Below are positions 7,340 through 16,208 of a stretch of 35,509 nt of DNA, one piece after another. The first letter of the stretch is position 1. Each line of letters opens with the position of its first letter. This DNA is from an uncultured Alphaproteobacteria bacterium (GTDB taxonomy: Bacteria > Pseudomonadota > Alphaproteobacteria > RF32 > CAG-239). The translations under genes were made by a program, and so were the position numbers. The stretch spans positions 1-35,509 of the forward strand of contig CALXTR010000016.1 in assembly GCA_944391475.1 (NCBI GenBank), read 5' to 3'. The notes below the pieces were generated by a model that saw only the letters and a list, made by a program, of their open reading frames with translations, ran no database searches and had not been told where the DNA came from.

Positions 7340-8347
7340 TTAGTCAATCATTTTAATGGTAAATTTGTCTGTGGCTGCGGTTGCTTCCGGAGCTTTAAAT
7401 ACAGTGTTCGAACTTGGCAAACTCTCGTTCTGGCGATTGCCTTCCAATATACTTAAAATCATGTCCAACTCAGCAACGGAGGCATATTGCATTACTACTT
7501 TTCCGCCGCCTTGCTTGCTTTGGCTGATTTTAATTCTCAGACCTAATTTTTTGATAAGGTCTTTTTCAATCTCAGCAATGTCTTCATCTTTGGAAGAAGT
7601 TTTTTTAGCTGATGGTTGTTGGGGTTTATCTTTGAGCTTGGCGACCAGTTCTTCAACTTGGCGCACGCTCAATCCTTTTTCTACAATTTGTTTAGCGATG
7701 GTTTCAGCATTATCCAATCCCACTAATGCTCTGGCATGTCCGGCCGAGAGTTTTCCTTCCTTAATTAGGTTTTTAATGCTTTCAGGCAGGCTAAGCAGTC
7801 GCAGCATATTAGCAACGTGGCTGCGCGATTTTCCGACAATTTGGGAGAGAGCTTCTTGGGTATGAGAGAACTCATCTATCAGACGCTGCATTCCTTCGGC
7901 TTCTTCGATGGCAGATAAATTTTCGCGTAGTAAGTTTTCAACCAAAGCGACTTCCAAAACCTCTTGGTCGCTCAAATCTTTTTCTATGACCGGAACTTCT
8001 TGTAAACCAGCCAGTTTAGCTGCCCGCCAACGTCTTTCACCGGCAATAATTTCGTATTTATCGCTGGTTTTTCTAACTAAAAGCGGTTGCAAAATCCCCT
8101 TCTCTTTAACCGATGCGGCAAGAGAATTTAAGGCTTCTTGGTCAAATTCGGTACGGGGTTGATATTTGCCGGGTACTATCTGATTAATGTCTATTTTATT
8201 TTGTGCGGCTTTATTGGTTTCAGAATTTTGAAAATCGAGATTATCATCTTCACCCAACAATGCTCCAAGTCCGCGCCCTAAGCTTTTGCGTTTATTGTGA
8301 CCATTATCTTCTTTACCGAGCAAGGCATCTAATTCGTTATCGATCAT
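7340..8347 (-). CDS. parB: Chromosome partitioning protein ParB
   Basis: ParB is a CTP-dependent DNA clamp that loads at parS and spreads to build the partition complex. The N-terminus has the ParA-stimulating LGRGLGALLG box (about 23-32), then the CTP/arginine-rich GERRWRAAK motif at 103-111, a helix-turn-helix region (TQEALSQIVGKSRSHVANMLRLL) and a C-terminal dimerisation region. The length of 335 aa is typical. Its start overlaps the parA stop. Near its C-terminus the peptide NTVFK is encoded by one copy of the repeated motif (7394-7408). Cognate parS sites are present at 9701 and 14004. Confidence 0.97.
   Translation of the reverse strand: MIDNELDALLGKEDNGHNKRKSLGRGLGALLGEDDNLDFQNSETNKAAQNKIDINQIVPGKYQPRTEFDQEALNSLAASVKEKGILQPLLVRKTSDKYEIIAGERRWRAAKLAGLQEVPVIEKDLSDQEVLEVALVENLLRENLSAIEEAEGMQRLIDEFSHTQEALSQIVGKSRSHVANMLRLLSLPESIKNLIKEGKLSAGHARALVGLDNAETIAKQIVEKGLSVRQVEELVAKLKDKPQQPSAKKTSSKDEDIAEIEKDLIKKLGLRIKISQSKQGGGKVVMQYASVAELDMILSILEGNRQNESLPSSNTVFKAPEATAATDKFTIKMID
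7394..7408 (-). repeat. Copy 1 of the AACACYGTATTTAAA motif (parB)
   Basis: Exact match to the motif on the coding strand. It is translated as NTVFK near the poorly conserved C-terminal part of ParB. Confidence 0.75.
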
Positions 8348-9120
8348 GCGGCTAATTCCTTTTCTCTTTTCAAAACTTCTCCGGTTAAATTAATGTAAGC
8401 TTGGGAGCCAGGGCACTTGAAGTCATATAGCAAAACCGGCTTGCCGTGTGACGGTGCTTCTGAAATCCTAACATTACGCGGGATTACGGTTTGATACACT
8501 TTTTTACCGAAAAAGCTTCTAACATCGTCTTCAACCATTTGGGAAAGATTGTTGCGGCGGTCATACATAGTTAAGACCACGCCTTGCAATTCTAGACTTG
8601 GATTAAAATGTTTTTTAATCAAATTAATATTTCTGATTAAGTCGGTGATACCCTCAAGCGCTAAGAATTCGCACTGCAGGGGTACTATGACCGCATTTGC
8701 GGCTACAAGTGCATTAATAGTTACCAAGCTTAGTGAAGGCGGACAGTCAATCAGGACGTAGTCATAATTAATCGCATCGCGCATAAGGGCACGTTTGAGA
8801 GCAAATTCACGATTTTCCATGTCTACCAACTCAATTTCAGCACCTGCCAAATCAGGCGAGGAGGGAACAAGTGAAAAGTTGGGAATTTCAGTCCAAACCA
8901 CAGCCTCAGTTATTTTTCTTTCACCAATCAAGACTTCATAGGAAGAGGCCATGCGTCCCCGCTTGTTAATTCCCATCGAGGTTGAAGCATTACCTTGAGG
9001 GTCGAGGTCAATAACCAAAACCTTTTTGCCGACAGCCGCCATAGCTGTTGCAACATTAATGGTGGTAGTGGTTTTGCCCACGCCGCCTTTACGATTAGCA
9101 ATAGCAATAATTCTAGGCAT
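8344..9120 (-). CDS. parA: Chromosome partitioning ATPase ParA
   Basis: ParA is a deviant-Walker ATPase that binds DNA nonspecifically and drives parS segregation together with ParB. KGGVGKTT (deviant Walker A) lies at residues 10-17, VIDLDPQGNAS follows near 40, and YVLIDCPPSLS near 118. The length is 258 aa, as for chromosomal Soj/ParA. It overlaps rsmG by 8 bp at its start and parB at its end, so rsmG-parA-parB is one operon, as in many Alphaproteobacteria. Confidence 0.97.
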   Translation of the reverse strand: MPRIIAIANRKGGVGKTTTTINVATAMAAVGKKVLVIDLDPQGNASTSMGINKRGRMASSYEVLIGERKITEAVVWTEIPNFSLVPSSPDLAGAEIELVDMENREFALKRALMRDAINYDYVLIDCPPSLSLVTINALVAANAVIVPLQCEFLALEGITDLIRNINLIKKHFNPSLELQGVVLTMYDRRNNLSQMVEDDVRSFFGKKVYQTVIPRNVRISEAPSHGKPVLLYDFKCPGSQAYINLTGEVLKREKELAA

Positions 9121-9742
9121 TTTTTTCTCCCTTATGATGTAAGTCGGTAATGACTAAAATCACTCCGTCTTCACTTTCTTGGTTTTGAATAATTTCCAGA
9201 TTAAATTTCCAGTCTTTCTTAGCGGAAGCAACCTCTTGCTCGTAACTTCTTCCCTTGAGAAAAATGAGCTTTGTATCCTTACCGCAGAAGGGACGCGAAT
9301 ATTTCAGAAGTTCGAGTAATGCACACATTGCCCGAGAGGTGATAACGTCTGCCTTTTCTGCTTTAATATTTTCAATACGATCGTTAATGATTTCGACGTT
9401 AGCGCCGGTTAACTCTTTAACCGCATTTAAATACAGTGTTTTCTTTTTAATACTTTCGACCAATTTAAATTTTAAATACGGCGTTTTTTCCTTAGCCATA
9501 ACAGCCAGCACCATTCCCGGAAAGCCAGCACCAGAGCCAAAATCATAGACAGTTTTGGCATCTTGAGGCAGGAGTGAAAACAGCTGCATTGAGTCTAAAA
9601 AATGACGCTTCCAAGCATCTATCAGAGAGTTGCGACTAACCAAGTTCATCTTCTGTTGCCACTCGCCGAGAGATGCCTCATAGCGTTTTAAAAGCTCGTA
9701 TGTTTCACGTGAAACATTATATTTTTCTATGGTATTTTTCAT
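9113..9742 (-). CDS. rsmG: 16S rRNA (guanine527-N7)-methyltransferase RsmG
   Basis: RsmG (GidB) methylates N7 of G527 in 16S rRNA with SAM. The SAM-binding motif VYDFGSGAGFPGMVLAV is clear, as is KFKLVESIKKKTLYLNAV further on. The length of 209 aa is normal. The region near the N-terminus (NVSRETYE, residues 9-16) is written by a perfect parS palindrome. Two copies of the repeated motif are also inside this gene: KTPYLK (9471-9485) and KTLYLN (9426-9440). It is the first gene of the par operon. Confidence 0.96.
   Translation of the reverse strand: MKNTIEKYNVSRETYELLKRYEASLGEWQQKMNLVSRNSLIDAWKRHFLDSMQLFSLLPQDAKTVYDFGSGAGFPGMVLAVMAKEKTPYLKFKLVESIKKKTLYLNAVKELTGANVEIINDRIENIKAEKADVITSRAMCALLELLKYSRPFCGKDTKLIFLKGRSYEQEVASAKKDWKFNLEIIQNQESEDGVILVITDLHHKGEKNA
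9426..9440 (-). repeat. Copy 2 of the AACACYGTATTTAAA motif (rsmG)
   Basis: Exact match on the coding strand. It is read as part of KTLYLN, a different frame from the parB copy. Confidence 0.75.
9471..9485 (-). repeat. Copy 3 of the motif, one mismatch (rsmG)
   Basis: AACGCCGTATTTAAA on the coding strand, one base from the consensus, 45 bp from copy 2. It is read as part of KTPYLK. Confidence 0.6.
9701..9716. promoter_or_regulatory. parS centromere site 1 (within rsmG)
   Basis: TGTTTCACGTGAAACA is a perfect 16-bp palindrome and an exact match to the widely conserved chromosomal parS. It lies just upstream of parA-parB and is translated as part of NVSRET in RsmG. It is about 10 kb from the candidate origin, within the usual distance. 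Confidence 0.95.
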
Positions 9743-9895
9743 ACCTAAATTTATATAATTTTATTTGAAATTTTAAAACCAAAATAACCAAGTTATAAAC
9801 ACGATTTTAAAAATATTTTAAATTCAATTACTTAAACACCATTTCTTGAATCTATTTCTTATGATTTTCAAAAATTTAATCCAACCAAAGTCTAG

Positions 9896-10714
9896 TTAGA
9901 ACGGAAATTTGAACCGTTTTTGATAACCTATTTCTTGTAATAAATCTTCAGCCCGTTGATAATGCTGTCCCAACATTGCCGTACTATGCGCATCATCGGA
10001 AATTACTACCGGAACATCTCGCCGATTCAGCTCCTTTAACATCCAAGTATGAGGGTGCTGTTCGGTACACTTATTCCAGCCGGATGTATTTAATTCATAT
10101 GGTTGTTTTGATTCGCTCAAAGCATCGATTATTTCCCATTTGGGCTTATCCCATTCCGGTCCAACCCCTAAATTGAAAATTTTATATAAATCTAAGTGGG
10201 CAATGAAAGCAAAATACCCGCTCTTTATCGATTCGACTACATTATCCCAACAGTTAGGAAAGTTTTTGACCAGTTCTTCGTGCGGGTAGGGGTAACCATG
10301 TAACAACACATCATACGGGTTGATTATGTCGCTTTCATCCTTGTTTCTCATGAAATGTGAGGCGCCAATGTAATAATCTGCTTTTATCTCAGACATTATT
10401 TTCTCAAAACTGTCTCGCCATTTCTTTGAGGGGAAAAAGTCAACTTCAAAGCCTACATATATCTTAATCGCACTCGATTGAGCTGCTTGTCTAATCTCTT
10501 CAATAATCGCCTTATAGTCATTAATAGCCTTTTTAATATCATTATAAGCCATCGGGTTTGATGGTGTGAGGTTAGGGTGATAACACAAATGATTGGTTAT
10601 GCCCAACTCCTTAAATCCTATCAATTCGGCCTGTTTTATCATTTCAGCGGCCGTATTCTTACCGTCAAACTTATTTAAAGCGTGTGTGTGGGTGTGATAA
10701 CTGAAATTTTGCAT
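9896..10714 (-). CDS. PHP-domain phosphoesterase, histidinol-phosphatase-like (copy B)
   Basis: The protein has PHP-family metal ligands: HTHTH at the N-terminus (about residues 7-11), ITNHLCYHP near 40, GFEVDFF near 105, SHFM, IAHLDLYK near 170 and VISDDAHS near 240. It resembles class HisJ/HisK histidinol-phosphate phosphatases in length (272 aa) and layout. The substrate cannot be fixed: no other histidine gene is nearby, and many PHP phosphatases act on other phosphoesters. It starts one base after its tandem paralogue and is followed by an AT-rich 150-bp gap (9743-9895) in which I see nothing else. Confidence 0.8.
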   Translation of the reverse strand: MQNFSYHTHTHALNKFDGKNTAAEMIKQAELIGFKELGITNHLCYHPNLTPSNPMAYNDIKKAINDYKAIIEEIRQAAQSSAIKIYVGFEVDFFPSKKWRDSFEKIMSEIKADYYIGASHFMRNKDESDIINPYDVLLHGYPYPHEELVKNFPNCWDNVVESIKSGYFAFIAHLDLYKIFNLGVGPEWDKPKWEIIDALSESKQPYELNTSGWNKCTEQHPHTWMLKELNRRDVPVVISDDAHSTAMLGQHYQRAEDLLQEIGYQKRFKFPF

Positions 10715-10715
10715 T

Positions 10716-11552
10716 TTACTCTCGGTTTAATTTCCAACGGTTGGTATAGTTTAATTCTTGTAAGATTTTTTCTACTTTGTCGTAATCCTTACCCATATTG
10801 TCTGCCTTGTGTGCATCATCTGATATTAGGGTCGGAATGTTGAGATTACGCATTTTTTTGATGATTTCTAAGGTAGGGTAAGGTTCTCCACTCTTGCTTA
10901 TACCCTTGGAATTTATCTCAGTGGGCATATTTCGTGCTGCTAGGGCTCCTAATAGTTCATCAATTTCCGCTGTAAATCGTTCCAAGTTATAAATCTCTGC
11001 TTTACGTACAAAATCAAGATGGGCTAAAAAGTCAAAAAGACCACTTTTAACCGCCGTAACCAGAGTGTTAAAATGACGCCGAATAATCACTTCTTGTTCT
11101 TCTTTACTAAACAATACCGCAATATCACGGGGGTGATACAGCGTTTCACCATCACTGTTAAACACATAGTGGTTGCCGGTAAGGTAATAATCTAAATCGA
11201 CTTCCTTGCGAAAATCCATAAACTCTTCCAACCAGCCATCATATATCATATAATCCACTTCGGCCCCAACGTAGACTTTGAGTGGGTAATTTGCAGCCAG
11301 AAGACGAATATTTTCGGCATGCCGCTGAAAATCACTAATAGCAGATTTAAACTCCTGGCGATAGATGTGAGGAGCATAATATTCTGAAAATCTTGACCAG
11401 CTAGGACTTTGCATAAAATTTTTATGTACGGCTAAATGGTCTGAAATGCCAATTTCTGTAAAACCAAGCTCAACCGCACGGTCTAGCATTTCCTTAATTG
11501 AGCTCTTACCATCTGAAAAAGTTGTATGGCAGTGATAAGTAAATTTTTGCAT
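10716..11552 (-). CDS. PHP-domain phosphoesterase, histidinol-phosphatase-like (copy A)
   Basis: This is a paralogue of the next gene. Metal-binding motifs are in the same order: YHCHTTFSDG at the N-terminus, GISDHLAVH near 40, GAEVDYM, GNHYVF, LAHLDFVRK near 175 and LISDDAHK near 250. It is 278 aa long. The two copies have diverged considerably outside the motifs, so the duplication is old or the pair was acquired together. It lies 20 bp downstream of the MurA-like gene and one base before its paralogue, suggesting one transcript. The likely reaction is metal-dependent phosphate-monoester hydrolysis. Confidence 0.8.
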   Translation of the reverse strand: MQKFTYHCHTTFSDGKSSIKEMLDRAVELGFTEIGISDHLAVHKNFMQSPSWSRFSEYYAPHIYRQEFKSAISDFQRHAENIRLLAANYPLKVYVGAEVDYMIYDGWLEEFMDFRKEVDLDYYLTGNHYVFNSDGETLYHPRDIAVLFSKEEQEVIIRRHFNTLVTAVKSGLFDFLAHLDFVRKAEIYNLERFTAEIDELLGALAARNMPTEINSKGISKSGEPYPTLEIIKKMRNLNIPTLISDDAHKADNMGKDYDKVEKILQELNYTNRWKLNRE

Positions 11553-11572
11553 TACTTACTCCAATAGTTCAT

Positions 11573-13000
11573 TTAGCCAAGATATTCCGGCAGGGGTTCA
11601 ATCTTGGTGCCTTTGGCTGAAGCACTGATATTTACGCCTAAATCCTGCAGATTCTTAACCAGATTAGGATAACCGCGCAAAGCATAACTCGGCGTGGTAA
11701 CTTTGCTTTTTCCTTCAGTCATGGCGGCCATAATAATTAACCCCATGGTACCACGCAAATCCATACCTTCAACATCGGCAGCTTTGTATTGTGAGGGCTT
11801 AATTTTGACTAACAATACTTTATCTGACATCTCTTGGCTAACTTTGACTTCTCTTTGCTCGGCTTCGGTCTGAAGTCCAAATTTTTGCATCTGCTCTAAA
11901 TGGGCAATTCGTCCCGGCCAAATTAAATCTGCGATGAAAGATTCACTTGAGCCCTGACCCAATATCGGAGTCCAAATTTGCTGCAAATCGGTTTCCATAC
12001 CGGGGAAGGGCGACATCTGCATTATCACACCGCTAAAATCGGCCCGATTGCGGAAATTTAGATTAAGCTGGGTTTTATCAGGCGAATAGTAAACGCCAGA
12101 TTCAAACATATTATAAAGCTGGCTAAACCACGGACGGCAGTTATCAAAATTGATGTTTTCAATTTGGATTTCACCTTTGGTACCAACAGCCAACAAGGCA
12201 TAGGTCGCAGCTTCCATGCGGTCGGGAATAGCATAAAAAGTTCCGCCATGCAGCAAACCACGATTTTTGCCGTCATAAATCAGCCCGGTGCGCTCATTTC
12301 CCGACAGTCCAAGTCCCATTTGCTGGAGCATCATCATCAGGTTGGAAATTTCAGGCTCCATGGAAGAATTATACATCATTTTTATCTCGCTGGCACCGGC
12401 AACCGAAAGCATCCAGTGATAAGTAGCACCATGGGAGGCCTTAAAGGTGGCATATACCGGATTTCCGCCCATGATTTTGTTTTTAGGCAAACTAAAGCAG
12501 AGATAATGACGGCTATTATAGGGTTCTTCGCTGATTTCGGCATTAAACACCGATTTAATGAGCTGTTCGTGAAAATCGGTGCGGCGTTTGCCTCCAAAAG
12601 AGCAACCTCCGGGCATCAAAACTTTCAAAGAATCAAACTCGCCGGTATGAACAAAGCGAGCTAAAAGTGATCCCCAAAGATAATAACTGGCACGAAAATG
12701 CACCGCCTTTTCGGAAATAACATTGCTGGTAATTTTGCGAGCGTGTAAATATAAGATGCGTTTTTGCGGCGCATAGCGAACATCAACACCTAATTCTTTC
12801 ATAATATGTCCCATCTCCAGCACGTCGCTGATATAAGGAACATTGTTGATAATAACAGGTTCATCGGTTAACAATGAGGCGGCCATTAACCCGAGAATGG
12901 CATTTTTGGCACCACTGATATTAACCGAACCATATACCGGATTGCCGCCTCTGATACTCAGCAATTCGGGAATAAAAAAGGGGGAATTTGCAACTTCCAT
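11573..13000 (-). CDS. Divergent UDP-GlcNAc 1-carboxyvinyltransferase (MurA-like)
   Basis: MurA transfers enolpyruvate from PEP to UDP-GlcNAc, the first committed step of peptidoglycan synthesis. Conserved points: SGAKNAIL (K32, N33), the active-site loop PGGC (C133, equivalent to E. coli C115), PFPGMETDLQ containing the catalytic Asp, and DLRGTMGLIIMA replacing the usual DLRAGAAL. The length of 475 aa exceeds the usual ~420. The loop after the cysteine (SFGGKRRTDFH) and the C-terminal third differ from standard MurA. It could be the only MurA of a fast-evolving lineage or a paralogue with a specialised role. Its position between rsmG and mnmG is unusual. Confidence 0.78.
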   Translation of the reverse strand: MEVANSPFFIPELLSIRGGNPVYGSVNISGAKNAILGLMAASLLTDEPVIINNVPYISDVLEMGHIMKELGVDVRYAPQKRILYLHARKITSNVISEKAVHFRASYYLWGSLLARFVHTGEFDSLKVLMPGGCSFGGKRRTDFHEQLIKSVFNAEISEEPYNSRHYLCFSLPKNKIMGGNPVYATFKASHGATYHWMLSVAGASEIKMMYNSSMEPEISNLMMMLQQMGLGLSGNERTGLIYDGKNRGLLHGGTFYAIPDRMEAATYALLAVGTKGEIQIENINFDNCRPWFSQLYNMFESGVYYSPDKTQLNLNFRNRADFSGVIMQMSPFPGMETDLQQIWTPILGQGSSESFIADLIWPGRIAHLEQMQKFGLQTEAEQREVKVSQEMSDKVLLVKIKPSQYKAADVEGMDLRGTMGLIIMAAMTEGKSKVTTPSYALRGYPNLVKNLQDLGVNISASAKGTKIEPLPEYLG

Positions 13001-13072
13001 AACTTCACCGTGAGAAATTTGTTTTTACAATGAAGTTAGCCTATCAGAAAATGATTAATAAATCGTCAGTTT

Positions 13073-13699
13073 TTATTTTAATATATCAAACAAAGAATAG
13101 ATATCACAACCACATTGTTGGTCAAAATGATGTTTGATATTTTTTAGAATAACTTCTACCCATGCATAATCTTTAGGAGTTATGTTCCGACGTGTACAAA
13201 CACTTTGAATGCGATATTCGAGAGTGCAGGTTTTTCCCATGTCGTTTATCATATCAGCTAATTGCAGCAACAAATCGTAATCATCATATTCAATATTCTG
13301 CAGAAGCTGATGGCATATTTTCAAATCATCCGGCGGGAAAGGATATTCATTTAGCTCAAAATCTTTTTTATAAAATGTGTGGGTGAGGGAGGCTCGTGCC
13401 AAATCGGGATAGCCTTTTTCTAACATATAATAATAACCGGCCAGGCCATGAAACTTGTGGCAGGCATATTCATCTTGATATTTGCCGCAATCGTGCAAAA
13501 GCCCCAGAATATAAGCCCTTTCAGAGTTTAAATACGGTGTTTTTGAAGCAATTGTCTCGGCAATATGAGCAACTGCGGCGGAGTGAGCACGAAACTCTTG
13601 CTCCCATTCGGGACGGAAAGGGTGAGAAGATGCGTTACGTTCGGAAATGATATCTTCGAGCATTTTTTTAGCATCGTCGCGAGAAAGTAACTGTTTCAC
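13073..13699 (-). CDS. HD-domain metal-dependent phosphohydrolase
   Basis: This 208-aa protein has an HD-superfamily core: HSAAVAHIAETIA (first His, about 39), GLLHDCGKYQDE (HD pair, about 68-69), FHGLAGYYY and a final Asp near 145 (LLLQLADMIND). It resembles YqeK and other small nucleotide or phosphate hydrolases, but the substrate is not clear. The gene sits 7 bp after mnmG and 72 bp before the MurA-like gene. A copy of the repeated motif encodes KTPYLN inside the domain (13527-13541). Confidence 0.78.
   Translation of the reverse strand: MKQLLSRDDAKKMLEDIISERNASSHPFRPEWEQEFRAHSAAVAHIAETIASKTPYLNSERAYILGLLHDCGKYQDEYACHKFHGLAGYYYMLEKGYPDLARASLTHTFYKKDFELNEYPFPPDDLKICHQLLQNIEYDDYDLLLQLADMINDMGKTCTLEYRIQSVCTRRNITPKDYAWVEVILKNIKHHFDQQCGCDIYSLFDILK
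13527..13541 (-). repeat. Copy 4 of the AACACYGTATTTAAA motif (HD gene)
   Basis: Exact match on the coding strand, read as part of KTPYLN and preceded by AAA as in several other copies. Confidence 0.75.
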
Positions 13700-13706
13700 A
13701 CTACAC

Positions 13707-15554
13707 CTACTTATTAAGGTACCCTAAAACCGCCATGATTGCGGCCGGAGTTACACCAGGGATTCGAGATGCTTCACCAATAGTAGCAGGTCGAACCTTG
13801 GTTAGTTTTGCCACCATCTCTCGAGATAGTCCGCCAATCTTGCTATAATCAATATCTTCACGAATTCTAAGATTTTCATCTTTTTTGAAAACCTCAATAT
13901 CGGCCATTTGACGTTTTAGATATCCAGCATATTTTGCCTCAATCTCAATTTCCTCATAAGTATTTTCACCCATAGAGCTCAGCTCAGGCCAGATGGTCAT
14001 AATTGTTTCACGTGAAACTTCGGGATAGGACATGACGTTAAAGGCACTGCGGCGACTGCCGTCTTTCTTGGTCTTAATGCCAAATTTTTCTTCCAGCTCA
14101 TTTGGACTAATATATAGCTGATTACAGAGTTCACGATAATGTTCAATTTGCGCCATTTTATCTTTAAATACACTGTATCTATATTCGCTAACACAGCCAA
14201 TCTGCCAGCCTTTTTCGGTTAATCTGGCATCTGCATTATCAGCACGCAAATATAAACGATATTCAGAGCGCGAAGTAAACATACGGTAGGGCTCATCAAC
14301 ACCTTTGGTAATTAAATCGTCAACCATCACCCCAATATAAGCTTCACTGCGATCAATGCTAAAACTTCCTTTATCTAAAGCATACAAACCGGCATTAATA
14401 CCTGCCAACAACCCTTGGGCGGCAGCTTCCTCGTAACCAGTGGTACCATTAATTTGTCCGGCTAAAAACAAACCCGGAACTTTTTTGCAACTTAACCGAT
14501 TATCCAACTCTTGAGGGTCAACATAGTCATACTCAATAGCATAAGCCGGACGCAATATCCGCACATTCTCCAACCCTTTAATTGTATGAATAAACTGATC
14601 TTGTACATCTGCGGGCAGAGAGGTCGAAATTCCATTGGGATAAACCACATCCGTATCCAACCCTTCTGGCTCCAAAAATATCTGGTGGCTGGTACGGTCG
14701 GCAAATTTGACCAATTTATCTTCAATGCTGGGACAATAACGCGGTCCGATACCGGTTATCAAGCCGGAAAACAATGCACATTTACTAAAGTTATCGCGAA
14801 TAATCTGATGCGTTTTCTCATTTGTATGAGTGATATAGCACTTGATTTGCGGATTGGTAATTTCTTTAGTCAGATAAGAAAATGGTTCAGGCGGATTGTC
14901 GCCTTCTTGACTCTCTAAAATATCCCAATCAATCGTTTTCCCGTCTAATCGGGCAGGGGTACCGGTTTTAAGCCGTCCAACTTTGAGACCCAAAGACTTT
15001 AAATACGGTGTTATACCAACACAGCTAACATCACCAACCCTGCCACCAATGCTGGTTTCGTGCCCGATAAACATTACACCGTTCAAAAATGTTCCTGACG
15101 TCAAAATAACCGCCTTAGCGCGCAGCTCCTGACCATCAGCTAACACCACTCCTTCAACCTGATTATCCTTAACAATCAGACCTTCAACGGCTGCCTCTAT
15201 CAAGCTCAAATTATTTTGCTCTCTTAGCGCCTCAAGCATATATTTTTTATATAATTCTCGATCGGCTTGAGCACGAGGACCTCGCACTGCCGGACCCTTA
15301 GAGGCATTGAGCATACGAAACTGTATACCGGCTTTATCAATCACTCTTGCCATCAGACCATCTAGAGCATCTATTTCTCTAACCAAATGACCCTTACCTA
15401 ATCCGCCAATAGCTGGATTACACGACATTTCACCGATGGTGCTGATTTTGTGGGTCACCAAAGCAGTTTTAGCACCTACACGCGCGGCAGCAGCGCATGC
15501 TTCACAACCGGCATGACCTCCGCCAACAACTATTACATCAAAATTGTTATTCAT
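13707..15554 (-). CDS. mnmG: tRNA uridine-5-carboxymethylaminomethyl modification enzyme MnmG (GidA)
   Basis: MnmG, with MnmE, installs the (carboxymethyl)aminomethyl group on wobble U34 using FAD, glycine or ammonium, and methylene-THF. The FAD-binding [12 protein letters not shown] is at residues 9-20. The family signatures [15 protein letters not shown] and [16 protein letters not shown] are present, and the C-terminal helical domain ends in [15 protein letters not shown]. The length of 615 aa is normal. A parS site inside the gene encodes EVSRET (about residue 512). Two repeated-motif copies are present at 14163 and 14998. Confidence 0.98.
   Translation of the reverse strand: MNNNFDVIVVGGGHAGCEACAAAARVGAKTALVTHKISTIGEMSCNPAIGGLGKGHLVREIDALDGLMARVIDKAGIQFRMLNASKGPAVRGPRAQADRELYKKYMLEALREQNNLSLIEAAVEGLIVKDNQVEGVVLADGQELRAKAVILTSGTFLNGVMFIGHETSIGGRVGDVSCVGITPYLKSLGLKVGRLKTGTPARLDGKTIDWDILESQEGDNPPEPFSYLTKEITNPQIKCYITHTNEKTHQIIRDNFSKCALFSGLITGIGPRYCPSIEDKLVKFADRTSHQIFLEPEGLDTDVVYPNGISTSLPADVQDQFIHTIKGLENVRILRPAYAIEYDYVDPQELDNRLSCKKVPGLFLAGQINGTTGYEEAAAQGLLAGINAGLYALDKGSFSIDRSEAYIGVMVDDLITKGVDEPYRMFTSRSEYRLYLRADNADARLTEKGWQIGCVSEYRYSVFKDKMAQIEHYRELCNQLYISPNELEEKFGIKTKKDGSRRSAFNVMSYPEVSRETIMTIWPELSSMGENTYEEIEIEAKYAGYLKRQMADIEVFKKDENLRIREDIDYSKIGGLSREMVAKLTKVRPATIGEASRIPGVTPAAIMAVLGYLNK
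14004..14019. promoter_or_regulatory. parS centromere site 2 (within mnmG)
   Basis: TGTTTCACGTGAAACT keeps the perfect 14-bp palindromic core GTTTCACGTGAAAC and differs from the consensus only at the last base. It is translated as part of EVSRET in MnmG. It lies 4.3 kb from site 1 and about 6 kb from the candidate origin. Confidence 0.9.
14163..14177 (-). repeat. Copy 5 of the motif, two mismatches (mnmG)
   Basis: TACAGTGTATTTAAA on the coding strand, read as YSVFK. This is the weakest of the seven copies. Confidence 0.45.
14998..15012 (-). repeat. Copy 6 of the AACACYGTATTTAAA motif (mnmG)
   Basis: Exact match on the coding strand, read as part of ITPYLK, the same frame as the rsmG and HD copies. 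Confidence 0.75.
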
Positions 15555-15633
15555 TATTATATAAGGCCTTAAAACATTTTATTTAATATTGCCGGCATTA
15601 TAATCAAAAAAATTTATAAATCAATAAAACGCA

Positions 15634-15664
15634 TAAAAAAAAGACCGTCATCAGACAGTCTTTT
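15634..15664 (-). terminator. Terminator of the unknown 148-aa gene
   Basis: On the minus strand, AAAAGAC and GTCTTTT arms with an inner GTC/GAC pair (one internal mismatch) form a hairpin followed by a run of eight T. It lies between the unknown gene and mnmG and separates their transcripts. Confidence 0.75.
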
Positions 15665-15682
15665 AATCCGTAATTATTCCGC

Positions 15683-16129
15683 TTAAATCTTAAGAATGGC
15701 ATTTTTGCGACAAGCGTGTAAAAACTTAAACAACAATTCGTCGGGAAAATAGCCTGAGGTTGCCCTGATAATTGAAATAATCAAAATAGCATAGCTGTAC
15801 GAACTATAGGCTCTTTCTTCACTATATGATATTTTAAAATCATCTATAACTGCATCAAAAAGTTTACATAGTTCAGACAAATCTTTACGTTTGACAGATT
15901 CAATTAAATATATACTTTCAAAAGATTCTAATAGGTCTCCGTTTCCAAAACTTTGTAATTTGCTTGCAAAAGCGGAAAAATCTTTTCTAGAGATTATTTC
16001 AGTTATGCTTTTAGTTCTTCCTTCTGACTCATCGTTGTACAGAACATCAAAAATTTGCATAGGATTGAAAACAAACCCGTGATAATTTTTTAACTCAAAC
16101 CAAGCCGAAGTGCTAAAATTACGTTCCAT
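15683..16129 (-). CDS. Unknown 148-aa protein
   Basis: I do not recognise this protein. It is mostly soluble with mixed charge and many Ser, Phe and Tyr. A moderately hydrophobic stretch near residues 108-118 (YAILIISIIRA) is too short for a confident membrane span. The C-terminus (FKFLHACRKNAILKI) is basic. The gene lies between mnmE and mnmG on the same strand with gaps of 79 and 128 bp and its own terminator, so it may be independently transcribed. The opposite strand has no competing long frame. It may be lineage-specific. Confidence 0.6.
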   Translation of the reverse strand: MERNFSTSAWFELKNYHGFVFNPMQIFDVLYNDESEGRTKSITEIISRKDFSAFASKLQSFGNGDLLESFESIYLIESVKRKDLSELCKLFDAVIDDFKISYSEERAYSSYSYAILIISIIRATSGYFPDELLFKFLHACRKNAILKI

Positions 16130-16208
16130 AAAAATTTTATTTAATTAATAATCCATTATAATATAAATTTTCGGAACTTATACACTATAAGCTAGCTTGA
16201 GTCAAATT

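Noticed and set aside
12164..12664. 166-codon open frame on plus opposite the MurA-like gene
   Set aside because: It lies wholly inside a gene with clear family motifs, has no ribosome-binding site and no recognisable protein features.
15683..16129. Unknown 148-aa ORF as a mobile-element gene
   Set aside because: No transposase motif or flanking inverted or direct repeats are visible; it is kept only as an unknown CDS.
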